Assembly (NCBI GenBank): GCA_029573725.1
Contig: JAKQDQ010000093.1
Coordinates: 62,001-126,000, forward strand
Length of the DNA: 64,000 nucleotides
From: Verrucomicrobiota bacterium
GTDB taxonomy: Bacteria; Verrucomicrobiota; Verrucomicrobiia; Limisphaerales; JADLHS01
Direction of reading: 5' to 3'
Shown here: positions 24,356 to 34,463 of the stretch, piece after piece
How the letters are laid out: every line of letters begins with the position of its first letter
How positions within the stretch are numbered: position 1 is the first letter of the stretch
The notes under the pieces: generated by a model
Told to the model about the DNA's origin: nothing
Database searches by the model: none
What the model saw: the letters and a program-made list of their open reading frames with translations, nothing else
Made by a program: the position numbers and the translations under genes

Positions 24356-26527
24356 CTATTGATAATTCAAAACGACGTTGCCGCCCGAAAGCTGCACGCT
24401 CTGAATGTGGACGGCCTGCTGCCAGCCAATGCGGTAGAAGCGCGTCGCCCCGTTTTGCGGAACAATGATGCGCCTGGCGGCCGCATCCACCAGCGCATGC
24501 AGCTCGGCGGTATAGGGTCCTGCGGCCGTCGCGGCGGAGAAAACCTGCGGTGCGGCTGGCACAAAAACCAGGTAGTTCATGGTCAGGCCGTCCCGGTAGG
24601 CTTCGTTGTCTTCTCCATCAATCGTCGCGCGTAGGGTGTGGACGCCATTGAGATTCACCACCGCCAGCCCCCCCCCCGGCTGCACCAGTGGCGTATAGCG
24701 ATAGTTGTGCGTGAAGAAGGTGCTGGGTACCTGGAAGCTTCCCAGGGCATTGGTGGATGATCCGGCGGCAATGCGATCCAGGCGCACCGGCATGGCCAGC
24801 CCGGCCGCGGCGCGCAAGTAAACGTTGTAGTATTTTGTCCCATCGAAGGTCCGCGTGTAATTCAACCACTCGCCGCCGCGCACCCGGGTCACCAGATATT
24901 CCTGCAACGTGGCATTCAGACCCGAGTATTTGCTGCGTTGCGTGTCGTAATGCCGTGAAATGCCGTAACCGATCGGGCCGAGGTCCGCATCCGCATCTCC
25001 ATAGACATAATCGCCCGTGTTACCCTGCTGGGTGCCGACGGGATCATAATGCCGGTATTGACTGTTCAGACTCCTCGGACCGTAGTCCGTATCGTAAAAA
25101 TCCGTCGCCGGCTCCCCAACCTGGTCAACGTAACCCACCCCCGAATTGATCAGCGTGCCCGCGTCATAAGCCGGGTCGTAGTCGTAATATCCTGATGCCG
25201 GCGGGTCGTTGAGATACGCGCCTCCATTAAAATCATAATCCTCGGACTCAATGACCTTGACCGCGGAACTGGCCAGAAAGGCGTCGGAGAACGTATCGAA
25301 AGTCCATTCATTCGTGGTGCGCCGCTGCAATACATCCTCCACCACAATCCGCGCGTCATACACCACGTTCGACGCCAGTCCGTTAAACGACACGCTCACA
25401 TTTGTCGCAGGCCCGGTCAGGACCAGGTCCTCCGACACATCCACGCCATTGAGGTATAACCTGATGGCGCCGGGATTGATGTTGTTGGTCGGGGTCAGGG
25501 TGGTGGCATGGAACGTAATCCCACTGGCCGCCGGATGGAAATTTTTGAAGGACGCCGGCGTCCGGTTCACGACCTGCGGCACTCCCGGTTTCCCGTGCGC
25601 AATGGCCGGCGCGGCGACCGGGCCGGGCGGAGCGGTCTCTCCCACGTAAAAATTGTCGAAAGTCACGTCCACATTTGAGATGTAGTCATTGTTCGCCAGC
25701 TTGTAGGCAAACACCCCTACGCAACCGTAACGCGGAGTGAGATTGTAGCCGCCATTGTATTGGTAGGACGTATCCCCGGTCATGCTCAGAAGCGGCGCGG
25801 TCAGGTCGTTCACGTCGTAGATGCTGGCCGTATAAACAGCGGGATTGGCGTCCAGGGCATTGGTATTGGACAACACGAGTCGATAGGTCCGGCCGGGCAC
25901 CCAACGGAAGCGGGACTGCGTCACGGCAACCGGCAGGCCCAGGCTGGAACGGTATTGAAAAATGTCGTAATTGACGGTCCAGATGCTCATCTGGTCGGCA
26001 TGCCCCAATGGTCCCAGGTTGCCCGGACCGGTATAACTCCGGTTGTTATGCAGCCGGACATTGAAAGTGATGCCGTTGGGAGCATCTGGATTCAGCGGAT
26101 CGGTGGAGTAGAACCAGCTGCTTTGGGGAAGGGCATCATTGCCCGCCACCCGGGCAATCAATCCCACCACCAGATCACTGTCCTGGCTGGTATCCCAGGC
26201 CACGACATCCACCGCCGCGTAAAAGTTGGTGTACACCCGGTTCGTAAACAGCGCATACACCCGCGCGTTGGTGTCCGAGCCGGAGAGCATGGGCGTTCCC
26301 TGCAACCGATAAGCCTTCCCTCCCAGACCATCGGCGGGAAAGGTGACAGTGGCGGGATGTTCCGTGGACTTCAACCAGCCGGTATCGCTGCCGCTGTCGA
26401 AATCATAATACACCTGGGCGAGCAACCCGCCGGCATACAGCCACCCCGCCGCAACCACCAGCAGTGTTAATCGGCGGACGCGGGAGAGATCCACGCTGCG
26501 ACCGGGAAATTTTGTGTTGGTTTTCAT
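24356..26527 (-). CDS. large secreted multidomain beta-sandwich protein
   Basis: A 723-residue exported protein (signal peptide to about residue 38). Residues 40-300 form a concanavalin-like region opening with YYDFDSGSDTGW. Residues 310-420 resemble an Ig-like or fibronectin-like domain (TLTPTNNINPGAIRLYLNGVDVS). From about 425 a CBM6-like region follows, including ESEDYDFNGGAYL and the carbohydrate-binding signature VRGGEWLNYTRTF. The tail ends in the short FYRIGW segment common in secreted Verrucomicrobiota proteins. The middle is very rich in Tyr and Asp. It is probably a polysaccharide-binding surface or secreted protein partnered with the downstream GH43 gene; no catalytic residues can be assigned. 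A terminator separates it from the PEP-CTERM gene upstream. Confidence 0.75.
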   Translation of the reverse strand: MKTNTKFPGRSVDLSRVRRLTLLVVAAGWLYAGGLLAQVYYDFDSGSDTGWLKSTEHPATVTFPADGLGGKAYRLQGTPMLSGSDTNARVYALFTNRVYTNFYAAVDVVAWDTSQDSDLVVGLIARVAGNDALPQSSWFYSTDPLNPDAPNGITFNVRLHNNRSYTGPGNLGPLGHADQMSIWTVNYDIFQYRSSLGLPVAVTQSRFRWVPGRTYRLVLSNTNALDANPAVYTASIYDVNDLTAPLLSMTGDTSYQYNGGYNLTPRYGCVGVFAYKLANNDYISNVDVTFDNFYVGETAPPGPVAAPAIAHGKPGVPQVVNRTPASFKNFHPAASGITFHATTLTPTNNINPGAIRLYLNGVDVSEDLVLTGPATNVSVSFNGLASNVVYDARIVVEDVLQRRTTNEWTFDTFSDAFLASSAVKVIESEDYDFNGGAYLNDPPASGYYDYDPAYDAGTLINSGVGYVDQVGEPATDFYDTDYGPRSLNSQYRHYDPVGTQQGNTGDYVYGDADADLGPIGYGISRHYDTQRSKYSGLNATLQEYLVTRVRGGEWLNYTRTFDGTKYYNVYLRAAAGLAMPVRLDRIAAGSSTNALGSFQVPSTFFTHNYRYTPLVQPGGGLAVVNLNGVHTLRATIDGEDNEAYRDGLTMNYLVFVPAAPQVFSAATAAGPYTAELHALVDAAARRIIVPQNGATRFYRIGWQQAVHIQSVQLSGGNVVLNYQ

Positions 26528-26602
26528 GATGATGCGGAAATTGAAGATGGGGTGTTGATGGATGGTTGTGTCACCGCAATGCCTCCCGGCCGCCGGACGA
26601 TG

Positions 26603-26627
26603 AAAAGCCGCCTCTCAACGAGGCGGC
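26603..26627 (-). terminator. intrinsic terminator of the PEP-CTERM gene
   Basis: Read on the minus strand, GCCGCCTC, a five-base loop GTTGA and GAGGCGGC form a perfect 8-bp stem followed at once by TTTT. It sits 36 bp past the PEP-CTERM stop codon and before the next minus-strand gene, so the two are probably separate transcripts. Confidence 0.8.
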
Positions 26628-26662
26628 CTTCCGAGAATATCCTTGAGCCGGGGTTCGAACAT

Positions 26663-27445
26663 TCAGGGTTTACGGCGGCTCCGCAAACCGAACAAGCCCG
26701 CAACTCCCAGACCCACCAGCGCCAACGCCGAAGGCTCGGGCACCGTGGCCACAATCACACCGTTCCACAACTCGCTCCGATTTGAACCGGTCGTGGCCAG
26801 AGAAACCGGGAGGATCAAGGTGTCGCCATAAAGTCCCGTCCCGGTCAACGACACCAACGCCGCCGAAGTGTTGGCCGCGTCATTGCCATTATTGAGCGGC
26901 GACGTGCTAAGATCGACCTGGTATGGGCTGCCGTTGATGTAAATGCTATAATCGAGCGCGCCGGAATCAAACCCGAAGGTCATTCCCGCCGGCGCAACCC
27001 CATCCTGCGCCGTGCCGCCCGTAATATCGAATACGATGTCCCGATAGACGCCATAAATCTGCGCGAAACCATAGCCGGGAACGGCTCCCTGACCGACCAT
27101 GCCGTAGTTTTCAACTCCATTTACAGTGTTGTTCGGCGGCCAAGTGAACGGAGCGGCCGGATTCACCAGGGCGGTAATGCTGCTGCCGCCACTGAAGGTC
27201 AACACCCCTCCACTCAAGCTGGCTTTGATGGCGCCGCTGAAATGCGCGACATCCCCTCCGGGCGCCAGCGGGGCAAAGTTCAGGCCAAAGGCCTGTCCCG
27301 AAAGCGTAATGGTGCTCAACGAACTGTTGATGTAATACACCGTTTCCTCCACAACAGAGGCTGGACTTGAGAGCGGTGCCGTTACGACGGCGCAAGCCAT
27401 CAAACCACCGGTCACGCCGGCCAGTCTGGATTTAAATTTTTTCAT
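26663..27445 (-). CDS. PEP-CTERM sorting-domain exported protein
   Basis: A 260-residue protein with an N-terminal Sec signal peptide (residues 1-30). The soluble part is rich in Gly, Ser and Thr and likely beta-structured. The C-terminus is a classic PEP-CTERM tag: the motif VPEPSALALVG, a single hydrophobic helix, and the basic end LRSRRKP. The tag directs proteins to an EpsH/exosortase-type system that removes it and attaches or releases the protein at the cell surface. No exosortase gene is in this window. The mature domain is not recognised. A clear terminator lies just downstream. Confidence 0.88.
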   Translation of the reverse strand: MKKFKSRLAGVTGGLMACAVVTAPLSSPASVVEETVYYINSSLSTITLSGQAFGLNFAPLAPGGDVAHFSGAIKASLSGGVLTFSGGSSITALVNPAAPFTWPPNNTVNGVENYGMVGQGAVPGYGFAQIYGVYRDIVFDITGGTAQDGVAPAGMTFGFDSGALDYSIYINGSPYQVDLSTSPLNNGNDAANTSAALVSLTGTGLYGDTLILPVSLATTGSNRSELWNGVIVATVPEPSALALVGLGVAGLFGLRSRRKP

Positions 27446-27981
27446 AATATGCCTGTTGAAATATGGGTTCGATCTTCTGTGGTGACTGCGTTTATTCTTG
27501 GGTTCCGGTTTAATTCCGAGTATGGGCGGACCCTAATGAACATCCATCGTCATGTCAAGATTTTTCCTGGTCGCGCGAGCGGACGGAGACCTGCCACCAT
27601 CAGGTGCATCGCCCTGGGAAGCCGCCGCCGGTTTCAACACGCAAATCGCTCGCTGCAGCAATGCCGGTGTGTCCCGCCAGGTGTTCTTCAATCCTGCGCC
27701 TGAACTCTTGGGCCATGCCGGCGGGCCCACCCGGGCCCACGCGGGCCGCGGGCGTAGGCCCGGCAGACCAAATTCACCCAACCTCCGGCTGCTCCGCGCA
27801 CGACTCCGTCCGCAACGGCTCGTCGCCACCAGCAACCCGGCCAGGACGCCGACGGTCACCGCGGCGGAAGCCCCCTATGGGTGGCCACGAATTGGCGTGT
27901 TCAGCAAAACCAACCGGCGTGAACCGCCTTTTCCGTTTTTTACTTGAACCCGGTCCTTCAGACGCGTAGGAGAATCGCAAC
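27446..27981. other. intergenic region with no supported gene
   Basis: Separates the minus-strand PEP-CTERM gene from the plus-strand metallophosphoesterase gene and should carry both promoters. It includes a very GC-rich patch with repeated GGGCCCAC-like words near 27720-27765. Several overlapping open frames exist but share no domain. A 38-codon minus-strand frame at 27600-27716 looks somewhat protein-like (amphipathic Arg/Glu-rich start), but it is too short to claim. Confidence 0.45.
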
Positions 27982-28893
27982 ATGCCGATTCATTTGCCGC
28001 CGTTCTCGCGTCGCGCTTTTCTGAAGCGATCAATGCTCGCTGGAGCCGGTCTGGCGCTGGCCCCGTCGCTGACGCTCGCGGAGCAAGCTGCAGAGACCGA
28101 GTCGTGGGCGCTGTTGTCCGATCCCCACATCGCCACGGATGCCGCCAGGGTGGTGCGGGGCATCAACATGACCGGGCATTTAATCGCCGTCGGCAAAGAA
28201 GTGTTGGAACGGCCGGAGCGCCCCGCGGGCCTGCTGATCTGCGGCGATCTGGCCTACAACCAGGGGACGCCCGGTGATTACGCCCAATTGCTCACCCTGC
28301 TGCATCCGATGCGGGCGGCGGGATTGCCCATGCACCTGGCTCTCGGCAATCATGATCACCGGACAAATTTCTGGACCGCCTTGCCGGCGGAGGACCCAAC
28401 CCCACGTCCGGTCGCGGACAAACAGACCGCCCTGCTCCAGACGCGGAAGCTGAATTGGTTCATGCTCGATTCGCTGGAGAAAACGCGGCAAACCCCGGGG
28501 GAGCTGGGTGCCGCGCAATTGCACTGGTTGCAGACAACGTTGGACGCCCACCCGGCCAAACCCGCGGTAATTTTCGTCCACCATAATCCGGGCTCGGCCG
28601 AAAACACCGGAGCCCTGAAGGACACGGCAGCACTGCTGGAGGTGATCCGACCGCGACGTCAAGTCAAGGCCTGGATTTTCGGACATACCCACGTTTGGAA
28701 GCTGGCCGAAGATTCCAGTGGCATTCATTTGGTGAACCTGCCCGCAGTCGGATATGTGTTCCGGCCGGACGCCCCCTCGGGCTGGGTGCATGCGACGGTG
28801 CGCGACGACGGCCTGTCCGTGGAACTGCGCAGCTTGGACGGCCAACACCCTGATCATGGCCGGAAGTTCAATCTCGTCTGGCGCCCGGCATAA
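27982..28893 (+). CDS. Tat-exported calcineurin-like metallophosphoesterase
   Basis: A 303-residue protein with a Tat signal (SRRAFLKRSMLAGAGLALA) and then the complete metallophosphoesterase motif series: LSDPHI (D-x-H), CGDLAYNQG (G-D-x), LGNHDH (GNHD), VFVHHNPG and FGHTHVW (GHTH). Two metal ions bound by these residues cleave phosphomonoesters or diesters. The substrate is unknown. Tat export implies folding with its metals in the cytoplasm. ATG 27982 has AGGAGA about 9 nt upstream. The next gene downstream, also Tat-exported, is a Gfo/Idh/MocA oxidoreductase. Confidence 0.92.
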   Translation: MPIHLPPFSRRAFLKRSMLAGAGLALAPSLTLAEQAAETESWALLSDPHIATDAARVVRGINMTGHLIAVGKEVLERPERPAGLLICGDLAYNQGTPGDYAQLLTLLHPMRAAGLPMHLALGNHDHRTNFWTALPAEDPTPRPVADKQTALLQTRKLNWFMLDSLEKTRQTPGELGAAQLHWLQTTLDAHPAKPAVIFVHHNPGSAENTGALKDTAALLEVIRPRRQVKAWIFGHTHVWKLAEDSSGIHLVNLPAVGYVFRPDAPSGWVHATVRDDGLSVELRSLDGQHPDHGRKFNLVWRPA

Positions 28894-29078
28894 GCCGGGT
28901 TCCAATTTTCCCCTGGTTGGTGAAATTTAAACTCGCCTCCTCCACCAAATGCTGCTTTCCTTGCCCCGCAGCAGCAGCGTGGCAACTCATTGAACACGGT
29001 GACAAAGCTGCGCGGTTAATTGTGGGGAGTGTGCTTTTGCCCGTCCCGTGGTGAATTCCGGTCGGAAACGTTGATTTT

Positions 29079-30422
29079 ATGAACAAAATTTCATCTCCAA
29101 ATTCCTCCACGCTTTCTCGTCGCGATTTTGTGCGCACCACCGCCCTGGCAGCCGGCGCGGTGGCATTGAGCGGACCGTTCATTCGCACGGCCCGCGCCGG
29201 AGAGCCGGGGGCCAACTCCAAAGTGCGCGCCGGGCTGATTGGCTGTGGAGGCATGGGCAGCGGCGACCTTGAGTGCTTCTTCCTCAATCCGGAGGTGGAC
29301 TGTGCGGTGATTGCCGACATTGATGACAGCCACCTGGCGAACGGCGCCAAACTATGTGAAAAGCATTCCCGCCCGAAACCGGATTTGGTGCGCGATTTTC
29401 GCCGCGTACTCGACCGCAAGGACGTAGACTTGGTGATCATTGCCACGCCGGACCACTGGCATGCGTTGCCAACGGTCATGGCCTGCCAGGCGGGCAAGGA
29501 TGTGTACGTGGAAAAGCCGCTGGCCACCACGGTGGACGAGGGCCGGGCGATGCTGACGGCGGCGCAGAAACACAACCGGATCGTGCAGATGGGGTCCCAG
29601 TGGAAGAGTTGCACGCACATCATCGAGGCGGCGGAATTCGTGAAATCCGGCAAACTCGGCCCCGTCAGCATGGTGCGGGCGTGGGCGTGGCTGGACTGGC
29701 AGCCGCAACTGGAAGCACTTCCCGATGGCCTGCCTCCCGCCGGAGTGGATTACGATTTCTGGTTGGGCCCCGCCCCCAAGCGCCCGTTCAATCCCAATCG
29801 CTTTCATTACAATTTCCGCTGGTTCTGGGATTATGCCGGCGGGTTGATGACCGATTGGGGCGTGCATTTGATCAACATGGCTTTGATGGGCATGCCGCCG
29901 GTGCCGCCCAAAACCGTCTGCTCCAGTGGCGGCACCTTCGTGCAACGCGACTCGCGCGAAACGCCGGACTCCCAAATCGCCCTGTATGAATTCCCCGATT
30001 TCATTTTGGAATGGGAGCACAAGAGCGGGGTCGGGGTCGGCTTGAACAACCGCTCGTGGGGCGTCTCGTGGAGCGGCACCGAAGGCACGATTCTGCTCAA
30101 CGACGCCGGTTGGGAATTGGTGATCGAAAAGCGCAAGGCCAATCTCGAACCGGAAAAACACAAAAGCAGCGGCGATCCGCGCCCGGCCCATGTCCGCAAT
30201 TTCCTCGATTGCGTGGTGTCCCGCAAACCGCCAGTGCTGAATTTGGAGCTCGCGCATCACGTTTCCACGGTGGCGCACCTGGGCAACATCGCGTTCCGCA
30301 GCGGCAGCAAACTGGTGTGGGACGCGGAGAAGGAACGGATTACGAATGATTCCCGCGCCGACAAACTGCTCGGTGTGAAATATCGCAAACCGTGGAAGCT
30401 GCCCTACGCAAAGCGCGCCTGA
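29079..30422 (+). CDS. Tat-exported Gfo/Idh/MocA family oxidoreductase
   Basis: A 447-residue protein with a twin-arginine signal (LSRRDFVRTTALAAGAVAL). A Rossmann NAD(P)-binding motif IGCGGMGSG, then the family's EKPLATTVDEG motif (the Lys is catalytic in relatives) and an extended alpha/beta substrate domain follow. Members oxidise or reduce sugars, inositols or keto-sugars, with tightly bound nucleotide in exported forms. Many Planctomycete and Verrucomicrobial genomes carry dozens of such Tat-exported copies with DUF1080 proteins, pointing to periplasmic carbohydrate processing. The substrate is not predictable here. About 185 bp separate it from the metallophosphoesterase gene. Confidence 0.92.
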   Translation: MNKISSPNSSTLSRRDFVRTTALAAGAVALSGPFIRTARAGEPGANSKVRAGLIGCGGMGSGDLECFFLNPEVDCAVIADIDDSHLANGAKLCEKHSRPKPDLVRDFRRVLDRKDVDLVIIATPDHWHALPTVMACQAGKDVYVEKPLATTVDEGRAMLTAAQKHNRIVQMGSQWKSCTHIIEAAEFVKSGKLGPVSMVRAWAWLDWQPQLEALPDGLPPAGVDYDFWLGPAPKRPFNPNRFHYNFRWFWDYAGGLMTDWGVHLINMALMGMPPVPPKTVCSSGGTFVQRDSRETPDSQIALYEFPDFILEWEHKSGVGVGLNNRSWGVSWSGTEGTILLNDAGWELVIEKRKANLEPEKHKSSGDPRPAHVRNFLDCVVSRKPPVLNLELAHHVSTVAHLGNIAFRSGSKLVWDAEKERITNDSRADKLLGVKYRKPWKLPYAKRA

Positions 30423-30810
30423 GCAGTTTGCCCCCGCGATTCCCGCAGACCCCGTCCGTGGCCGAACCGGGGAGAACAGACTGCTGGGGCGCGTCACGCA
30501 AAGCGACCGTCCGTCCGGACTGATTTCAGGGAACACCGGGGGGCGCGGCCAGCCGGGTTGCCCACCCTCGTAACGCCAGGCGCAGTCCTCCGGCTGGCGG
30601 AGCACCTGTTCGTCGTGAATGGACCGACGCAACGCGGTCGGCGAAAGGTCCAGCACGGGAGTGCTCCCGGCACTGACCAACGCCAGCAAGCCCCACCCGC
30701 CCTGCGGGCGCCCCGCCAACGGCGCGACCGTTCTCGCGACTGGCTGCGGGAGGAATCGGAAGACCAGCGCGCAGCGGCAACCGCAACCCGGCGCCGGGCG
30801 GCATCGTCGC
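30423..30810. other. convergent intergenic region with no supported gene
   Basis: Lies between the 3' ends of the oxidoreductase gene (plus) and clpX (minus). The open frames are Arg/Gly/Ala/Pro-rich with no domain. No hairpin with a clear T-run was found for either gene. I see nothing else in it. Confidence 0.45.
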
Positions 30811-32109
30811 TCAGGCGGCGGCCTGATTTTCTTTCCGGCGAATGATGGGTTTGCCTTCCCCAAGCACCGCCGGCCGGGTGATTTTGATGTGGAAGATGTC
30901 GGGGCTGCCCGGGACCTCGTACATCACTTCGAGCATGATCTTTTCAATCAACGCCCGCAGCGCGCGCGCCCCCGTGCCTTTTTTGTGCGCCTGCGCGGCG
31001 AGTTCCGCCTTGGCCTCGGCGGTGAATTCCAGTTTCACGCCATCCATGGAGAGGAGTTTGGCATACTGCTTGGTCAGGGCGTTGCGCGGCTCGGTGAGGA
31101 TGGTGACGAGTTGTTCCTCGGAAAGCTCGGCCAGGGTGGTGATGACGGGGAGTCGCCCCACGAATTCCGGGATGAATCCGTATTGCAATAAATCCTCCGG
31201 CTCCACGTGGGTCAAAATTTCGTCGCGACCTGCCGCCGCCATTTTTTGCGCCTGCTGCACCGCCGCGAAGCCCATGGTGTGGCGGCCCAGCCGGCGCTGG
31301 ATGATTTTCTCCAGGCCGATGAACGCGCCCCCACAGATAAACAGCACGTTGCCGGTGTTGACGCGAATGTATTCCTGTTGCGGATGCTTGCGGCCGCCCT
31401 GCGGCGGCACGTTGCAGATCGTGCCTTCCAGAATCTTCAACAGCGCCTGCTGGACACCCTCGCCGCTGACATCCCGGGTGATGGATGGCCCCTCGCTCTT
31501 GCGGGTGATTTTGTCGATTTCATCAATGTAAACAATGCCGCGCTGGGCGCGCTTCACATCATAGTCGGCACTTTGCAGCAGGCGGAGGATGATGTTCTCC
31601 ACATCCTCCCCCACGTAGCCGGCTTCGGTCAGGGTGGTGGCATCGGCAATGGCAAAGGGGACATCCAGAATTTTGGCCAGGGTGCGGGCGAGCAGGGTTT
31701 TGCCGGAGCCCGTGGGGCCGATCATGAGAATGTTGCTCTTCTCGATTTCCACATCCGCCAGGGCGCGGGAGGCGGACTCGCCGGCCTCGTTGCCTTGGTC
31801 CGCGGGGGGCACCGCCGGGAGTTGAATCCGTTTGTAGTGGTTATGCACGGCGACGGCCAGGGTTTTCTTGGCCTGCTCCTGACCGATGCAATGCAGATCC
31901 AGCTGATGCTTGATCTCCGCCGGCTTGGGGACGGTGAGGCGCGGATGTTTCTTTTGTTCCTGCAACTGCGTCTCCCGATCGAGGACGTTTTTGCAGAGAA
32001 TGATGCAGTTGTCGCAGATGTACACGCCCGGCCCGGCGATCAGCTTCTTCACTTCGGCGTGCGATTTGCCGCAGAAGCTGCACATCGTGAGATTGGTGGG
32101 TCGGGCCAT
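30811..32109 (-). CDS. clpX: ATP-dependent Clp protease ATP-binding subunit ClpX
   Basis: A 432-residue AAA+ unfoldase that selects substrates and feeds them to ClpP. The N-terminal C4 zinc-binding domain is present (CSFCGKSH...CDNC). The AAA+ module carries Walker [12 protein letters not shown], Walker [10 protein letters not shown], the pore loop GYVGED and the sensor region. The C-terminal lid ends with a lysine/alanine-rich tail. The insert between zinc domain and AAA+ core is slightly long (residues 85-105, Asp/Glu/Ala-rich). ATG 32109 has AGGAG seven bases upstream. It follows clpP by 14 bp on the same strand, the usual operon, but no trigger-factor gene is next to it. Confidence 0.97.
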   Translation of the reverse strand: MARPTNLTMCSFCGKSHAEVKKLIAGPGVYICDNCIILCKNVLDRETQLQEQKKHPRLTVPKPAEIKHQLDLHCIGQEQAKKTLAVAVHNHYKRIQLPAVPPADQGNEAGESASRALADVEIEKSNILMIGPTGSGKTLLARTLAKILDVPFAIADATTLTEAGYVGEDVENIILRLLQSADYDVKRAQRGIVYIDEIDKITRKSEGPSITRDVSGEGVQQALLKILEGTICNVPPQGGRKHPQQEYIRVNTGNVLFICGGAFIGLEKIIQRRLGRHTMGFAAVQQAQKMAAAGRDEILTHVEPEDLLQYGFIPEFVGRLPVITTLAELSEEQLVTILTEPRNALTKQYAKLLSMDGVKLEFTAEAKAELAAQAHKKGTGARALRALIEKIMLEVMYEVPGSPDIFHIKITRPAVLGEGKPIIRRKENQAAA

Positions 32110-32123
32110 GCGCCGGCTCCTGC

Positions 32124-32756
32124 TCAATGCTTCTCTGCGCCTGGAATCTCCTTGCGTGATTGCACCACGTGATCCACCAGCCCGTAATTCCGGGCCTCTT
32201 CGGCGCTCATAAAATTGTCACGGTCGCAGTCTTTTTCCACCTGGTCCGCCGGTTTGCCCGTGTGTTTGGCGAGGATCTGGTTGAGCGTGGCTTTCAGCTT
32301 GAGCATGTGTTTGACGCGAATTTCCACGTCGCTGGCGGGGCCTTCCGCGCCGCCCAGCACCTGATGAATCATGATGTTCGAGTTGGGGAGGGCGTATCGC
32401 TTGCCTTTTGCGCCCGCGGCAAGCAACACGGCGCCCATGCTGGCGGCCTGGCCCACGCAATAGGTGTTCACATCGCAGGTCATGTATTGCATGGTGTCGT
32501 AAATGGCCAGGCCCGCCGTGACGCTCCCGCCCGGCGAATTGATGTAAAGATGCACGTCCTTTTTGGGGTCCGCCATTTGCAGGAACAGCAACTGGGCGAT
32601 CACGATGTTGGCGACCTGGTCGTCCACCGGCGTGCCGAGGAACAGGATGCGATCCACCAGCAAACGTGAATAAATGTCCCAGCTGCGTTCGCCGCGGCCG
32701 GTCTGTTCCACCACGATGGGAACGAGAAAATTGTTTGGCTCAACTAAGTTGCTCAT
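32124..32756 (-). CDS. clpP: ATP-dependent Clp protease proteolytic subunit ClpP
   Basis: A 210-residue serine protease subunit that assembles into the double-heptamer chamber capped by ClpX. The catalytic triad is S106 ([11 protein letters not shown]), H131 (NIMIHQ) and D180, each offset by nine from mature E. coli ClpP. The N-terminus [23 protein letters not shown] holds the axial-pore and processing region. The open frame runs upstream to 33848 antisense to a transporter gene, but homology starts at [10 protein letters not shown], giving ATG 32756. clpX follows directly. Confidence 0.97.
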   Translation of the reverse strand: MSNLVEPNNFLVPIVVEQTGRGERSWDIYSRLLVDRILFLGTPVDDQVANIVIAQLLFLQMADPKKDVHLYINSPGGSVTAGLAIYDTMQYMTCDVNTYCVGQAASMGAVLLAAGAKGKRYALPNSNIMIHQVLGGAEGPASDVEIRVKHMLKLKATLNQILAKHTGKPADQVEKDCDRDNFMSAEEARNYGLVDHVVQSRKEIPGAEKH

Positions 32757-32909
32757 TCGCGTCGGCAAGCTACTGGAGGGGCGGGAGAGCGTCAAGGCCG
32801 GGCGAAATCCGCTCCGAAACGCCGAACGAAAGTTTGACCTGCGCCGCCGGAGTGGATTAGTATCCGCCGAAATTACGGCCGGACGGGCGGAAACGCCGTC
32901 GCATCTTCC

Positions 32910-34445
32910 ATGGAAATATATTTTGTACTCCTCTGTCTGGCGGCCGTCATTGGACTTTACTTCTACAACAACCCCCTTGGACACGGCAATTGGTTCCTGC
33001 TGCGCCGGTTCATCAACTGGTTTCCGCTGGGGATGACGTACGCGTTCCTCTACATGGGACGCTACAACCTGCAGGTTTCCAAAAACGCGCTGGGCACCCT
33101 GATGAGCAAGGAGGACTTCGGCATCATTTTCGGGGCGGGCACGTTCGTCTATGCGTTCTCGTTTCTGGTCAACGGTCCGCTGGTGGACAAGCTCGGCGGC
33201 AAATTCGGCATTCTCATCGCCGCGCTCGGTTCCGCCGCGGCCAACATGGTTCTGGGAGGGCTCACGTACTTCGTAGTTTTGGGCAGGCTCCAGGTCAACC
33301 TGGTGCTGGCCTACGCCGTGGTTTACGCGGTCAACATGTATTTCCAGAGCTACGGGGCGGTCTCCATCATCAAGGTGAAGGCCTACTGGTTCCATGTGCG
33401 GGAACGCGGCGTGTTCGGGGCGATTTTCGGCACGCTGATTTCCTTTGGCATCTATTTCGCCTTTGATTGGGGGGCGGCCATTGTCAACCTGACCAAGGCG
33501 GGGCCATTGGAATCCGCCGGATGGCTCCATCGGCTGCTGCGCCAGGTTTTTGCGGTGGACACCGCCGCGGTGGACGCGACGTGGGCGGTCTTTTTCATTC
33601 CGGCCGTCATCCTGCTTTTCTGGGCGGCCCTGGATTGGTGGTTGATCAAGGACACGCCGGAGGAGGCTGGATTTCCCTATCTGGACACCCACGATGCGTC
33701 CTCGGGGGAAATGCACCTTCAACTCACCACCATGGATTTGTTGAAACGGATCTTCGCCAGCAAGCTGATGCTGGTGATCGCCGCGGTGGAGCTGACTTCC
33801 GGGGTGCTGCGCAACGGCATCATTCAATGGTACACCATTTTTGCGCACGAGGTGCCGCAGGCGGGGGCAAAATATTTTCAGGACAACTGGGGATTTTTAC
33901 TCTGCGTGTTCGGCATCGCCGGCGGATTCACGGGGGGATTGGTGTCGGACAAACTGTTTCAGTCCCGACGGGGGCCGCCCGCGGCCCTGTTGGGCGCGGT
34001 GATGTTTCTGCTGACGAGCCTGATGGTGGTCTTCTTGTTTCGCTCCGCGGTCGCCGTCGCCCTGCTGGCGTTGCTGATGTCGGCCGCGGTGATTGGAGTG
34101 CATTCGCTCATGTCCGGAACGGCGGCGGCGGATTTTGGCGGGCGCAAGGCCACGGCGACCTGTTCCGGCATCGTGGATGGTTTCGTGTATCTGGGCAGCA
34201 CCATCCAATCGCTCGGCATCGGTTTTTTGACGCCGGAAGTCCACGCGCCCAGCCCCACGGCCCACGCCGTGTTCAGCTTCAGCGAACTGGCGGGACGCAG
34301 CTGGTATTGGTGGCCGGTGTTCTTGATTCCATTCGCCATCCTCGGCACGTTGCTGGCCGGGTTCATCTGGTACGAATTGCCGGCGGCCACGCGGAAATAC
34401 CTGGCGCAGTTGCAACCGAAAGCGGCGCCGCCGCAAAAGGAGTAA
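32910..34445 (+). CDS. MFS transporter of the organophosphate:Pi antiporter (GlpT/UhpT-like) type
   Basis: A 511-residue membrane protein. After an unusual short N-terminal helix ([19 protein letters not shown]), the region [28 protein letters not shown] corresponds to the arginine-bearing first helix of OPA family members such as GlpT and UhpT. The remaining sequence has 12-helix MFS character with a central loop ([21 protein letters not shown]) also typical of GlpT relatives. It may exchange phosphate for sugar-phosphates or glycerol-3-phosphate, but many OPA-like bacterial proteins are untested. It is divergent from clpP across 153 bp. Confidence 0.85.
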   Translation: MEIYFVLLCLAAVIGLYFYNNPLGHGNWFLLRRFINWFPLGMTYAFLYMGRYNLQVSKNALGTLMSKEDFGIIFGAGTFVYAFSFLVNGPLVDKLGGKFGILIAALGSAAANMVLGGLTYFVVLGRLQVNLVLAYAVVYAVNMYFQSYGAVSIIKVKAYWFHVRERGVFGAIFGTLISFGIYFAFDWGAAIVNLTKAGPLESAGWLHRLLRQVFAVDTAAVDATWAVFFIPAVILLFWAALDWWLIKDTPEEAGFPYLDTHDASSGEMHLQLTTMDLLKRIFASKLMLVIAAVELTSGVLRNGIIQWYTIFAHEVPQAGAKYFQDNWGFLLCVFGIAGGFTGGLVSDKLFQSRRGPPAALLGAVMFLLTSLMVVFLFRSAVAVALLALLMSAAVIGVHSLMSGTAAADFGGRKATATCSGIVDGFVYLGSTIQSLGIGFLTPEVHAPSPTAHAVFSFSELAGRSWYWWPVFLIPFAILGTLLAGFIWYELPAATRKYLAQLQPKAAPPQKE

Positions 34446-34463
34446 GCCCCGGGCCGCCGCGCT

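Noticed and set aside
32757-33848. 364-codon N-terminal extension of clpP
   Set aside because: It runs antisense through the OPA-type transporter and has no ClpP homology; the true start is ATG 32756.
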